A stretch of 64,000 nt of DNA, taken from QWHO01 sp039809865 (GTDB lineage: Bacteria > Vulcanimicrobiota > Xenobia > Xenobiales > QWHO01). The notes below the pieces were generated by a model. It saw only the letters and a list, made by a program, of their open reading frames with translations, was not told where the DNA came from and searched no databases. A program made the translations under genes and the position numbers. Every line of letters starts with the position of its first letter. Position 1 is the first letter of the stretch. Below are positions 26,695-34,551 of this stretch, piece by piece. The DNA lies in assembly GCA_039809865.1 (NCBI GenBank), contig JBDHVW010000036.1:7501-71500 (forward strand), given 5' to 3'.

Positions 26695-27589
26695 GACCCA
26701 GCGCTCTCCGCGGATTGACAGTCATCATCGTCACCAGGTCGTCCTCCGGCAGCCACTGCGCCAGCAGCCGGGCGAAGTGCGGCTCGCCGTCGGCCGCCGT
26801 CTCGCTCTGGACCTGGCCGAAATCGGTGGCCAGGATGGTCTGCCCGACGCCGGTGGCCCGGATGGTGGCCACGAAGCGCTCCAGCGGCACCTCCTCGATG
26901 GTGTGGATGGCCAGGCAGTGCTCGATGAAGACGCGTTTGTCGGCGGTCAACTCGACCAGTTGCGCATCGCTCAGGTCGACCGAGGGGTAGTGCGGATGCG
27001 TCAGGATGACGCTGATCCCGCGCGTCAGGGCCATCGGAACGAGCCGCATGATCTCGTCCGCGTGCAGATGGCCGGTCGCCAGCCGCGCGCCGGTGGAGGC
27101 GATCGCGTCCAGCGTGGCGTTCAATGCGCCCGGATCAGCGAAGATGCGCACGGGCTCCTCGTGGGGCTCGACCTCGTGCAGCGAGCAGCAAGCGCCCCAC
27201 CAGCGGTGGTCGAAGGCGTGGCCCAGGCAGCGCAGATGGCTCTCCGCGTGCACGGTCGGCATCCAGACCACGAAGGTGGGGTCGGTCCCGCCGTGCGAGA
27301 CGTCGGCGTGGTTGCCGGAGGCGGCGCCGAAGACCGCGTCGGGATTCATCCCGCCCACGAACCGGTTCAGCACGATTCCACCCAGGATCGAGGCCCCGAA
27401 ATGCTGGCGCGCCAGCGCCGCCAGGGGCGTGGTGGGGTAGGTGTGATTCTTCAGCACCACCGTCATCCCGAGCGGGACGATCTCGTCGGCCAGCGTGCGC
27501 ACGTCATAGCGGCGGGGCATCAGCTCGGGGCCGATGTGGTAGTGGGTGTCCACCATCCCGCCGGCCAGCAACCGCTCGCGCAAGGTCAC
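26687..27589 (-). CDS. amidohydrolase-superfamily protein (DUF6282-like)
   Basis: A 300-residue protein with a metal-binding TIM-barrel amidohydrolase pattern: MVDTHYHIGPELMPRRYD near the start (HxH), LKNHTYPTT, TGHLHADEI, ILTHPHYP and a late catalytic-type Asp in ILATDFGQVQSE. It resembles the DUF6282 group; the reaction is unknown, and hydrolysis, decarboxylation or hydration are all possible in this fold. The start is GTG 27589, chosen because it forms a GTGA overlap with the asparagine synthase stop. A much longer open frame upstream is antisense noise. Confidence 0.75.
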   Translation of the reverse strand: MTLRERLLAGGMVDTHYHIGPELMPRRYDVRTLADEIVPLGMTVVLKNHTYPTTPLAALARQHFGASILGGIVLNRFVGGMNPDAVFGAASGNHADVSHGGTDPTFVVWMPTVHAESHLRCLGHAFDHRWWGACCSLHEVEPHEEPVRIFADPGALNATLDAIASTGARLATGHLHADEIMRLVPMALTRGISVILTHPHYPSVDLSDAQLVELTADKRVFIEHCLAIHTIEEVPLERFVATIRATGVGQTILATDFGQVQSETAADGEPHFARLLAQWLPEDDLVTMMTVNPRRALGLA

Positions 27590-29244
27590 GCGAAGACCTC
27601 CAGCCAGGCCTCGAGCTGCAGGAGCGACCAGACCTGGTTCGCCTTGGCGGGCTTGTCCAGATAGGGCGTGGCGTCCAGATAGGCACGCGAGCGCGAGCCC
27701 GCACTCAGCCGGTCGTGGGCGTAATCCCGCAACGGACCCCCGAGCCAGTCGGCGATCGGCACGCTGAACGGCTGCTTCTTGCGGTCGATCAACCACGACG
27801 GGAGCACGTCGCGGAAAGCGTCGATCAGCAAGCCCTTGGCCACGCCGTTGGGCCGCTTCAGAGCCGCCGGGATGGACAGGGCCAGGTCGGTCACCTGGCG
27901 GTCCAAAAACGGAGAGCGGACCTCGAGCCCGCAGGCCATGCTCAGCTTGTCCACCCGCGCCAGGTGGTAGTTGCGCAGCCGGTTGCTGGCCTCGCACCAC
28001 AGGATGCGGTCGAGCGGCGCCCAGCTCTCGGGCGGCAGCTTGATCTGGTCGAGATAGCTCGCCGGGGGCGGAATCTCTTCCGCCCCGAAGATGGCGGTGC
28101 GCGGCCAGTAGTCCTCGAGCGACGCGGGCGGGTCGGAGAATCGCTCGTAGCCCCCCCAGAACTCGTCCGAGCCATCCCCCGTCAGCACGCTCTTGGTCCG
28201 CCGAGAAGCCGTCCTGCAAAGCAGATAGGTGGGCAGCGTGACCGGGTCCTGAATCGGATCCTCGGTGAAGCGCGCCACCTCCAGGAACAGCTCCGGAACC
28301 TGCTCCGCCGAGAGTTGCACCTCCTCGTGAGGATAGCTGTAGCCGCTGGCCATGCGGCGCGCCAGCGGACGCTCGTCCTGAGCGCCCTCCCCGGCGTCGT
28401 AGCCGACGGAGTAGAAGCGCAGCGGCCCGCGGGCCTGGCGCGCGGCCGAATCGAGCACCAGGCTCGAGTCGAGCCCGCCGCTCAGGAACACGCCCTGCTC
28501 GAAATTGGCCGCCAACCGCTCCTGGATCGCCCCGTCCAGCACGCGCCGGACCTCGGCCGGATCGGCGCTGCTTTTCACCGGGGCGGGCGGAGTGTGCCAG
28601 CGGCCGCGGCGCTCGGTGCCGTCCAGGCCGACCTCCAGCCAGCTCCCCGGGGGCAGTTGCTCCAGGCCCTGGAAGGCGCTGCGGTAGCCGCCCACGGACT
28701 TGTAGACCAGGTACTCGAGCAGCCCCTCTCTGCGGGCCGCGAGCCTTCCCACCGCGGCCTGGATGGCGGCCGCCGTGGAGGCGAAATAGAACGCCTCGGG
28801 CGTGCGGAAGACGTAGAGCGGCTTCTGCCCCCACACGTCGCGCACCAGCAACAACTTGCCCGTAGCCGGGTCGTAGCGGCCGGCGGCGAAGCAGCCCTCC
28901 ACGCGATCGAGCCCGGGGGCGCCCCACTGGCCCAGCAAGAGGTGCAGGGCGTGCGAGTCGGAGTCCTCGGGGCCCATCTTTTGGCCCAGGGAAGCCATCA
29001 CCTCGGCGGGGCGGTAGATCTCCCCGTTGAACACCAGCTGGCATCCGCCCAGCTCCAGCGGCTCCCGGCCGTGCTCGTCATCGCCCACCAGGGCCAGGCG
29101 GCGGTGCCCCAGTCCCACGCGGTCGGTGCACCAGACCCCCTCCCCGTCGGGCCCACGATAGGCCTGGGCGGCGTTCATGCGGCGCACCACCGCCTCCACG
29201 TCGGGGCGCGGCTCGAAGAAGACGACGCCCGCGATGCCGCACAT
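27586..29244 (-). CDS. asnB: glutamine-hydrolysing asparagine synthase-type amidotransferase
   Basis: A 552-residue protein with both AsnB domains. The N-terminal glutaminase begins MCGIAGV with the nucleophile Cys2, followed by AYRGPDGEG and VFNGEIYR. The synthetase domain has the PP-loop SGGLDSSLV and the downstream LTGDGSDEFWGGYERF. Classic members make asparagine; many operon-associated copies instead form amide bonds in natural products. Its position inside a compact pathway operon, beside an isomerase and a monooxygenase, makes amidation or ligation of a pathway carboxylate a reasonable alternative. It abuts the PrpF-like gene (1-nt spacing). Confidence 0.9.
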   Translation of the reverse strand: MCGIAGVVFFEPRPDVEAVVRRMNAAQAYRGPDGEGVWCTDRVGLGHRRLALVGDDEHGREPLELGGCQLVFNGEIYRPAEVMASLGQKMGPEDSDSHALHLLLGQWGAPGLDRVEGCFAAGRYDPATGKLLLVRDVWGQKPLYVFRTPEAFYFASTAAAIQAAVGRLAARREGLLEYLVYKSVGGYRSAFQGLEQLPPGSWLEVGLDGTERRGRWHTPPAPVKSSADPAEVRRVLDGAIQERLAANFEQGVFLSGGLDSSLVLDSAARQARGPLRFYSVGYDAGEGAQDERPLARRMASGYSYPHEEVQLSAEQVPELFLEVARFTEDPIQDPVTLPTYLLCRTASRRTKSVLTGDGSDEFWGGYERFSDPPASLEDYWPRTAIFGAEEIPPPASYLDQIKLPPESWAPLDRILWCEASNRLRNYHLARVDKLSMACGLEVRSPFLDRQVTDLALSIPAALKRPNGVAKGLLIDAFRDVLPSWLIDRKKQPFSVPIADWLGGPLRDYAHDRLSAGSRSRAYLDATPYLDKPAKANQVWSLLQLEAWLEVFA

Positions 29245-30168
29245 CTAGGCCGGCACCACCACGGGGGCGGCCCCGTGCAGCAGCAGCTTCACGGGCGTGA
29301 AAAACTCGGTGTAGTCGGAGCCCACGTTCACCTCGATGCTGCCGCTGGGATGGTCCACGGTGATGGGATTGCCCTCCAGCACGCCCTGCTGCGTGAGGAA
29401 CAGCGCCAGCGCCATCGCGGCCGAGCCCGGCAGCGACGCGTGGCGCTCGCCGTGAAAGAAGCTGGCGGCCGCCACGTGGCGCTCGCCCAGCACCTGGTAG
29501 GGAATCATCTTGGGGATGAATCCCTCCTTCGCCCGCCCCAGCTCGATTGCCAGCGGCACGGCGCGGCGCGCCAGCTCTTCGGCGTAAATGGGCGTCATCT
29601 GCTCGGGCGGATACTGCAGGAACACGAAGACGTTGCCGTGGGGGACGATATGGCACATCGTCTCGTCCAGCGGGTGCGGGTCGCCAAACACGCGCAGGTC
29701 GGCGCTCGTCTCGAAACGCACCCCCCAAGGATGGGTCCAGATCTCCGACTCGGCCGGGATGGTCAACATGACTCTCTGGCCCGTGGCCTTGTTCAGCGTG
29801 CTCAGAGTGTGCCGCTCGGCGCGGGGCTTCGCGACCTCGCTCAGGCGCGCGAAGAGGCCGCTGGCGGCGGCGGCGTTGGAGCACTCCATGTCGTCCATCA
29901 TGCGCTGGTTCTGGTAGATGATCTGGTAGAAGTGGAACGTGAACGCGCCGCGCCCTCGATCCGCCTGCACCACGGCCACCTTGTTGGACTGGCTGGTCGT
30001 CCCCCCGAGCCCGTAGGGCTGGCCCAGCATCAGCTCCAGCAAGACCTCGTCCGGCTTCTCGGGCAGATGGATGCCGTCGATCACCACCAGCCGGCTCGTG
30101 CCCGAGCAGATGATCATGCATGGAATCTCCCGCGCGTGGCGCAGGCTCTTCAGTAAGTGGGGCTGCAT
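29245..30168 (-). CDS. PrpF-like isomerase (diaminopimelate-epimerase fold)
   Basis: A 307-residue protein resembling the PrpF family. It has the N-terminal CSGTSRLVVI (where PrpF has a GGTS motif), then GLGGTTSQSNKVAVV, then ECSNAAAASGLFA, where catalytic-type Cys/Asn residues sit in the DAP-epimerase fold. The end (DHPSGSIEVNVGSDYTEFF) also matches. Characterised relatives are PrpF aconitate isomerase and the tautomerases GalD and LigU of aromatic degradation. Here it lies 3 nt downstream of the bicupin gene and directly upstream of the asparagine synthase gene. Confidence 0.7.
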   Translation of the reverse strand: MQPHLLKSLRHAREIPCMIICSGTSRLVVIDGIHLPEKPDEVLLELMLGQPYGLGGTTSQSNKVAVVQADRGRGAFTFHFYQIIYQNQRMMDDMECSNAAAASGLFARLSEVAKPRAERHTLSTLNKATGQRVMLTIPAESEIWTHPWGVRFETSADLRVFGDPHPLDETMCHIVPHGNVFVFLQYPPEQMTPIYAEELARRAVPLAIELGRAKEGFIPKMIPYQVLGERHVAAASFFHGERHASLPGSAAMALALFLTQQGVLEGNPITVDHPSGSIEVNVGSDYTEFFTPVKLLLHGAAPVVVPA

Positions 30169-30171
30169 GGC

Positions 30172-31068
30172 CTAGGGCGCCGTATCGGACTCGAAGCGGC
30201 GCCGTAGCTCCGCGATCCCCGCCGCGTAGTGCGCCGGATCGCCGTGCTTGAGGTCGGCCAGCCCCTGGAAATACAGGTGGTGGTTGCGCGAGGGCGTGAA
30301 GAAGATGAAGAGCTTCATCGGCTTGTCGCTTTCGTTGGCGAATCCGTTGATCGCCGTGAGGGGCGCCACCACCACCGAACCGGGAGCGTAGCTGACGCGG
30401 TTCTCGCCGATCTGGATGGTGGCGTGCCCGTCCACCACGTAGAACGTCTCCACGTTGCAGTAGTGCACGTGCGGGTCGGCTCCGATGCAGTTGGCGGGCA
30501 CCTCGCGCTCGTACGCCTCGATCTGGCCGAAGGTCTGCTCGCCGATCAGCTTGTAGCGCACCAGGCTCTCGGGCTCGAACGGATACACCAGGCCCTCGCC
30601 CGGACGCGAGACGTAGCCGGTCTTCTCGGTCAGCGAGCCGTCCGTGACCTCGCGCGAATCGAACTTCTGGCGCAGGGCTTCCAGGTCGCCCGGGCTCCGG
30701 GACAACGCTTCGTAGAACTCGTGGTAGTAATTCCCGGGAGTCATCGCCACGTAGAGCAGCACCGGCTCGTCGCTGTCGTTGCGGTAGCTGTGCACCACGT
30801 TGCGCGGCACGGTGATACACGTGCCCGCGGGGCAGATCTCGGTGCGGGGGCCGACCTGGAAGACGACGGTGCCGCGCACCACGTAGAAAACCTGCGCCGC
30901 CTGACGGTGCAGGTGGGGCGTCGCGCCCACGGTCCCGGGCGCCAGAGTGCGCTCGAAAACCTCATAGGTGCCCCAGGTATTGTCGGAAAGCAGCTTACAG
31001 AGAACTTCGTTGCCGGCGCCGAGCTGATAGCGCAGGCCCTGGCCGGGGAGGGAAAGCAGTCCTTGCAT
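30172..31068 (-). CDS. bicupin protein (putative dioxygenase or isomerase)
   Basis: A 298-residue protein with two cupin domains. Domain 1 has PHLHRQAAQVFYVVRG and later VVHSYRND. Domain 2 has DPHVHYCNVETFYVVDG and GSVVVAPLTAINGF. Both keep a histidine pair plus a Gln/Glu as in metal cupins, though domain 2 seems to lack the final histidine. Bicupins include quercetin and gentisate dioxygenases. It is the first gene of the seven-gene operon, with the start at ATG 31068; a longer open frame upstream runs antisense through the adaptor gene and is discarded. Confidence 0.78.
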   Translation of the reverse strand: MQGLLSLPGQGLRYQLGAGNEVLCKLLSDNTWGTYEVFERTLAPGTVGATPHLHRQAAQVFYVVRGTVVFQVGPRTEICPAGTCITVPRNVVHSYRNDSDEPVLLYVAMTPGNYYHEFYEALSRSPGDLEALRQKFDSREVTDGSLTEKTGYVSRPGEGLVYPFEPESLVRYKLIGEQTFGQIEAYEREVPANCIGADPHVHYCNVETFYVVDGHATIQIGENRVSYAPGSVVVAPLTAINGFANESDKPMKLFIFFTPSRNHHLYFQGLADLKHGDPAHYAAGIAELRRRFESDTAP

Positions 31069-31110
31069 GGGGCGCAGCTTCGTCTCGGGCCGTTTGGCTC
31101 CTGGCTCGAG

Positions 31111-32649
31111 ATGACCAGGATCATACCTCCCTCGGCTCCGGTCCGTATGCTGGGAAGAGTGCGAAGGATCTCGATAGGGCTGGGGGTGCTCGTGGTGGGC
31201 CTCCTGGCCTGGCTGCTCTGGCCCGCCCCGGTGGTACAGGTCGTGCCTGCCCGCCAGCGCGAGGTCGTGGAGCTGGTCATCGCCAGCGGCCGCCTGCGGG
31301 CGGTGCGGCAGAGCCCGATCGGCGCCAGCGTGGCGGGCACGGTGGCCCGGGTGCTGGTCGAGGAGGGCGACGAGGTGCGCCGAGGACAGCTGCTCGCTCA
31401 ACTCGACGACCGCGACAGTAAAGCCCAGCGCGATCAGGCGGCCCACGCCCTGGAGACGGCCGCCAGCGAGCTGGCCCGGGTCGAGCGCGGGGCTCAGCCC
31501 GAGGAGCTGGCCCGGGCGCAGGCTGAGCTCGAGCAGGCCGCTCGGGTGAATGCGGCGCGCCTGGAGCAGGCGCGACAACGGCTGGCGCAAGCCCGGCGCG
31601 GACGCCCCGAGGAGCGCCTCGAGGCCGAGTCCAATCTGGCGCGTGCCCGTGCCACGCGCGAGCAGGCCGACCGCGACCTGCGTCGCGAGCGCGAGCTGTT
31701 CGCCCAGGATGCCATCTCGCGCTCGGAGCTCGAGCAGGCCGTCCTGGCCCAGAGCCAGGCCGCCGCCTCCGAGATGGCCCTGCAGCAGCGCCTCCAGATC
31801 GCCTCCCAGCCCGCTCGACCCGAGGAGATCGCCAGCGCTGTGGCCGAGGTTCAAGCGGCCGAGGCCACTTACGCCACCAGTGTCCAGGTGGCGCGCCAGT
31901 CGCTCGGTCTGCTGCAACGCAAGCCCTATCCCGAGGACCGAAGCCTGGCCCGCGCGCGCGTGGCCGAGGCCGAGTCGGCGCTGGAGAATGCGGTGCAGCA
32001 AACCGATCGGCGCCTGATCCGCGCTCCCATGGCCGGCTTGATCACGCGGCGCAACGTGGAGCCGGGGCAGAGCGTCAATCCCGGCACCCCCCTGCTGACC
32101 CTGGCCGCCATGGACCGCACCGAGGTCTACCTGGAGACCGACGAGACCAACCTGCCCCGGCTCAAGGTCGGCCAGCAGGCCCGGGTCTACCCGCCGGCCT
32201 TCCCGCAACGGCCCTTCACGGCGCGGGTTCGGCAGATCGGGCCCGACGTGGACGCCACCCGGGGCGTGGTCCCGGTGCGCCTCAGGCCCGACAAGCTTCC
32301 CGATTACGCGCGTCCGGACATGACCCTGGACGTCAACATCGAGGTCAATCGCCTCCAGGCCGTCAGCGTGCCCCTCTCCAGCCTGCGCACCGACGCCTCG
32401 GGCGACTCCTGCCTGGTGGTCGAGAGCGGCCGGGTGCGCTCACTCGCCGTGCGGGTGCTGGCGCGCGGCCAGAACTGGGCGGCCGTGGAGGGAGTCCGCG
32501 AGGGCCAGCTGGTCCTGCTCGAGGCCACGGCCGTCGAGCCGGGCCAGCGCGCCCGGTCCAGGGAGGTGGCGCTGCCCGAGTTCGAGTCGGGCCCGCCGCC
32601 CGCCGCCCGAGCCGAGGGGAAGGCCAACTACGAGCCGGTGAAGGAGTAG
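31111..32649 (+). CDS. HlyD/MacA-type membrane-fusion (periplasmic adaptor) protein
   Basis: A 512-residue adaptor. An N-terminal anchor helix (ISIGLGVLVVGLLAWLLWP) is followed by a biotinyl-lipoyl-like half (SPIGASVAGTVARVLVEEGDEV). A long coiled-coil hairpin rich in Ala/Glu/Arg spans about 95-270. The second lipoyl half is RLIRAPMAGLITRRNVEPGQSV, and beta-barrel domains end the protein. It links an inner-membrane ABC permease to an outer-membrane exit duct. The order adaptor-permease-ATPase matches MacAB- and DevBCA-like exporters. A second start at 31147 (MLGRVRR) is equally plausible. It is divergent from the bicupin operon across only 42 bp. Confidence 0.88.
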   Translation: MTRIIPPSAPVRMLGRVRRISIGLGVLVVGLLAWLLWPAPVVQVVPARQREVVELVIASGRLRAVRQSPIGASVAGTVARVLVEEGDEVRRGQLLAQLDDRDSKAQRDQAAHALETAASELARVERGAQPEELARAQAELEQAARVNAARLEQARQRLAQARRGRPEERLEAESNLARARATREQADRDLRRERELFAQDAISRSELEQAVLAQSQAAASEMALQQRLQIASQPARPEEIASAVAEVQAAEATYATSVQVARQSLGLLQRKPYPEDRSLARARVAEAESALENAVQQTDRRLIRAPMAGLITRRNVEPGQSVNPGTPLLTLAAMDRTEVYLETDETNLPRLKVGQQARVYPPAFPQRPFTARVRQIGPDVDATRGVVPVRLRPDKLPDYARPDMTLDVNIEVNRLQAVSVPLSSLRTDASGDSCLVVESGRVRSLAVRVLARGQNWAAVEGVREGQLVLLEATAVEPGQRARSREVALPEFESGPPPAARAEGKANYEPVKE

Positions 32650-32650
32650 G

Positions 32651-33883
32651 ATGGATTATTTTACGGTCTCGGTGGCCCTGCGCCACCTGCGCTTCGGGCG
32701 CGGACAGACGCTGCTCACGGTCGGCGTGGTGGCCATGAGCGTTACGCTGGTCATCTTCCTGACGGCGCTGATCGGCGGTCTGCAGCGACGCCTGGTCCAG
32801 ACCGTAACGGGGGCGGTGGCTCACGTCACCGTCAAGCCGGCGGAGCGCCCGCCTCTCACCCCCCGCGAGCCCGGGGTGCTTTACGCGGGTCGAACCGTCA
32901 AGCTGCCTCAGCAGAAACAGAAGATCGAGGACTGGCTGGCCTGGGTGCCGCGCCTGGAGCGCTTCGACCCCAAGGTGCTGGCCGTCTCTCCCGTGGTCTC
33001 CGGCTCGGGGACGCTGACCCGCGGCACCAGGAAGCTCGCCGTGCAGATCGTGGGGGTCATCCCCGAGCGCCACGACCAGGTCGTCGCGCTGCAGGCGAAC
33101 CTGGTGGGGGGTCGGTTCTTTGGCCTCAATAGCGGAGAAGTGGCCCTGGGCTATCGCCTGGCCGAGGAGCTGGGAGTCGGGCTGGGGGACAAGCTGCGCC
33201 TGACCAGCACCGAGGACGTCTCCCAGACCTGCACGGTGGCGGGCATCTTCGATACCGGATTTCGCGCGGTGGACGCCGCCACCGTCTTCGTCCCCTTGCG
33301 CGATGGGCAGTCCCTGTTTGGCCTCGGGACGGCCGTCACGTCCATCTCCTTGCGCCTGAGCCACGTCTTCGAGGCGGATGACCTCGCCCGGCGCCTGGCC
33401 CTGCAAGTGCCCTATGCGACCGAGTCCTGGACGCGGGACAACCAGAGTCTGCTCTCGGGTCTGAAGGCGCAGTCGGGCTCCTCCAACATGATCCTGGCCA
33501 TCACCACTCTGGCCGCCGCGTTCGGCATCGCCAGCATCATGATCACGGCCGTCGTGAGCCGCTCGCGGGAGATCGGCATCTTGAAGGCCATGGGCGCCAC
33601 CGATCATCAGATTCTGGGCGTGTTTGCCCTGGAAGGAGCCCTGCTCTCTCTGCTGGGCGGGGTGGTGGGCAGCGGGCTGGGAACGATACTCGTGCTTTTG
33701 CTCAAGCAAGCCCGCACCGTGTCCGCCAGCGGCCGAAGCCTGGAGCTCTTTCCCGTGGACCTCACCCCCGGCCTCATCCTGGGCGCCATGGGGCTGGCCC
33801 TGGCGATCGGCCTGGTCTCCTCGCTCTATCCGGCCTGGCGCGCCGCCCTGGTCAACCCGATCGACGTCATCCGAGGCGCGTGA
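32651..33883 (+). CDS. FtsX-like ABC transporter permease
   Basis: A 410-residue permease with the MacB/LolC/DevC layout: TM1 near residues 22-42 (TLLTVGVVAMSVTLVIFLTAL), a periplasmic domain to about 270, then three TM helices at the C-terminus (ILAITTLAAAFGIASIMITAVV, LSLLGGVVGSGLGTILVLL, GLILGAMGLALAIGLVSSLYP). The SREIGILKAMGATDHQI segment after TM2 is the family's coupling signature for the ATPase. It starts 1 nt after the adaptor stop, and its stop overlaps the ATPase start (TGATG). Confidence 0.9.
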   Translation: MDYFTVSVALRHLRFGRGQTLLTVGVVAMSVTLVIFLTALIGGLQRRLVQTVTGAVAHVTVKPAERPPLTPREPGVLYAGRTVKLPQQKQKIEDWLAWVPRLERFDPKVLAVSPVVSGSGTLTRGTRKLAVQIVGVIPERHDQVVALQANLVGGRFFGLNSGEVALGYRLAEELGVGLGDKLRLTSTEDVSQTCTVAGIFDTGFRAVDAATVFVPLRDGQSLFGLGTAVTSISLRLSHVFEADDLARRLALQVPYATESWTRDNQSLLSGLKAQSGSSNMILAITTLAAAFGIASIMITAVVSRSREIGILKAMGATDHQILGVFALEGALLSLLGGVVGSGLGTILVLLLKQARTVSASGRSLELFPVDLTPGLILGAMGLALAIGLVSSLYPAWRAALVNPIDVIRGA

Positions 33884-34551
33884 TGCCGGTTGCCGAGCTG
33901 ATCGAGGTGGACAAGGTCTATCCCGGGGAGGTTCCGACGCAGGTGCTGCACCAGGTCAGCCTGCAGATCCATGCGGGGGAGTTCGTGGCCATCCAGGGTG
34001 CCTCCGGCTGTGGCAAATCGACCTTGCTGAACCTGCTGGGCCTGCTCGACCGTCCCAGCTCGGGGGTCCTGCGACTGGACGGGCGCGACACCGCGGGCCT
34101 GGACTCGCTGCAGCGGGCCCGGTTCCGCCGCGATTACCTGGGCTTCATCTTTCAGTTTCACTACCTGTTGCCCGAGTTCACCGTACTGGAGAATGCCCTG
34201 ATGCCTTGCCGCCTGAAGGGACGGAAAGCCGAGCTGGAGGCGTCGCCGCGTGTCCGGGGCTGGCTCGAGCAGGTGGGCCTGGCCGACCGACTGCACTACC
34301 GGCCCTCGCAGCTCTCCGGGGGACAGCAGCAGCGCGTGGCCATCATCCGTGCTTTGGCCAACGATCCCGTGCTGGTGCTGGCGGACGAGCCTACGGGCAA
34401 CCTGGACTCCAAGACGGGTCGGGCCGCCTTCGAGCTCATGCGCGAGCTAAGCCGAACCACCGGCAAGAGCTTCGTGCTCGTGAGCCACGACGAGTCGCTC
34501 ACCCGGCTGGCGGACCGCGTGCTGCCGATGGTGGACGGCCGGCTCACCTAG
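33883..34551 (+). CDS. ABC transporter ATPase (MacB/LolD/DevA type)
   Basis: A 222-residue ATPase. The Walker A motif is GASGCGKSTLLN, the Q-loop LGFIFQFHYLLPEFTVLEN is of LolD/DevA type, the signature is QLSGGQQQRVAI, Walker B is VLVLADEPTGNLD and the switch histidine lies in VLVSHDESL. The start is ATG 33883 in the TGATG overlap with the permease; a GTG three bases earlier is also in frame. It completes a three-gene export system. Its stop overlaps the convergent phospholipase-D-like gene by 4 bp. Confidence 0.93.
   Translation: MPVAELIEVDKVYPGEVPTQVLHQVSLQIHAGEFVAIQGASGCGKSTLLNLLGLLDRPSSGVLRLDGRDTAGLDSLQRARFRRDYLGFIFQFHYLLPEFTVLENALMPCRLKGRKAELEASPRVRGWLEQVGLADRLHYRPSQLSGGQQQRVAIIRALANDPVLVLADEPTGNLDSKTGRAAFELMRELSRTTGKSFVLVSHDESLTRLADRVLPMVDGRLT

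Noticed and set aside
26687..29044. Long upstream extensions of real genes (also at 30172-32208, 34548-37502, 39598-42381, 47906-50080 and 53222-55729)
   Set aside because: The extensions lie over neighbouring genes in other frames and read as low complexity. Internal starts with stop-start overlaps, signal peptides or family N-termini fit better.
27124..30156. A 1010-codon plus-strand frame across the 24-31 kb operon
   Set aside because: It is antisense to the amidohydrolase, asparagine synthase and PrpF-like genes, which all show family motifs.
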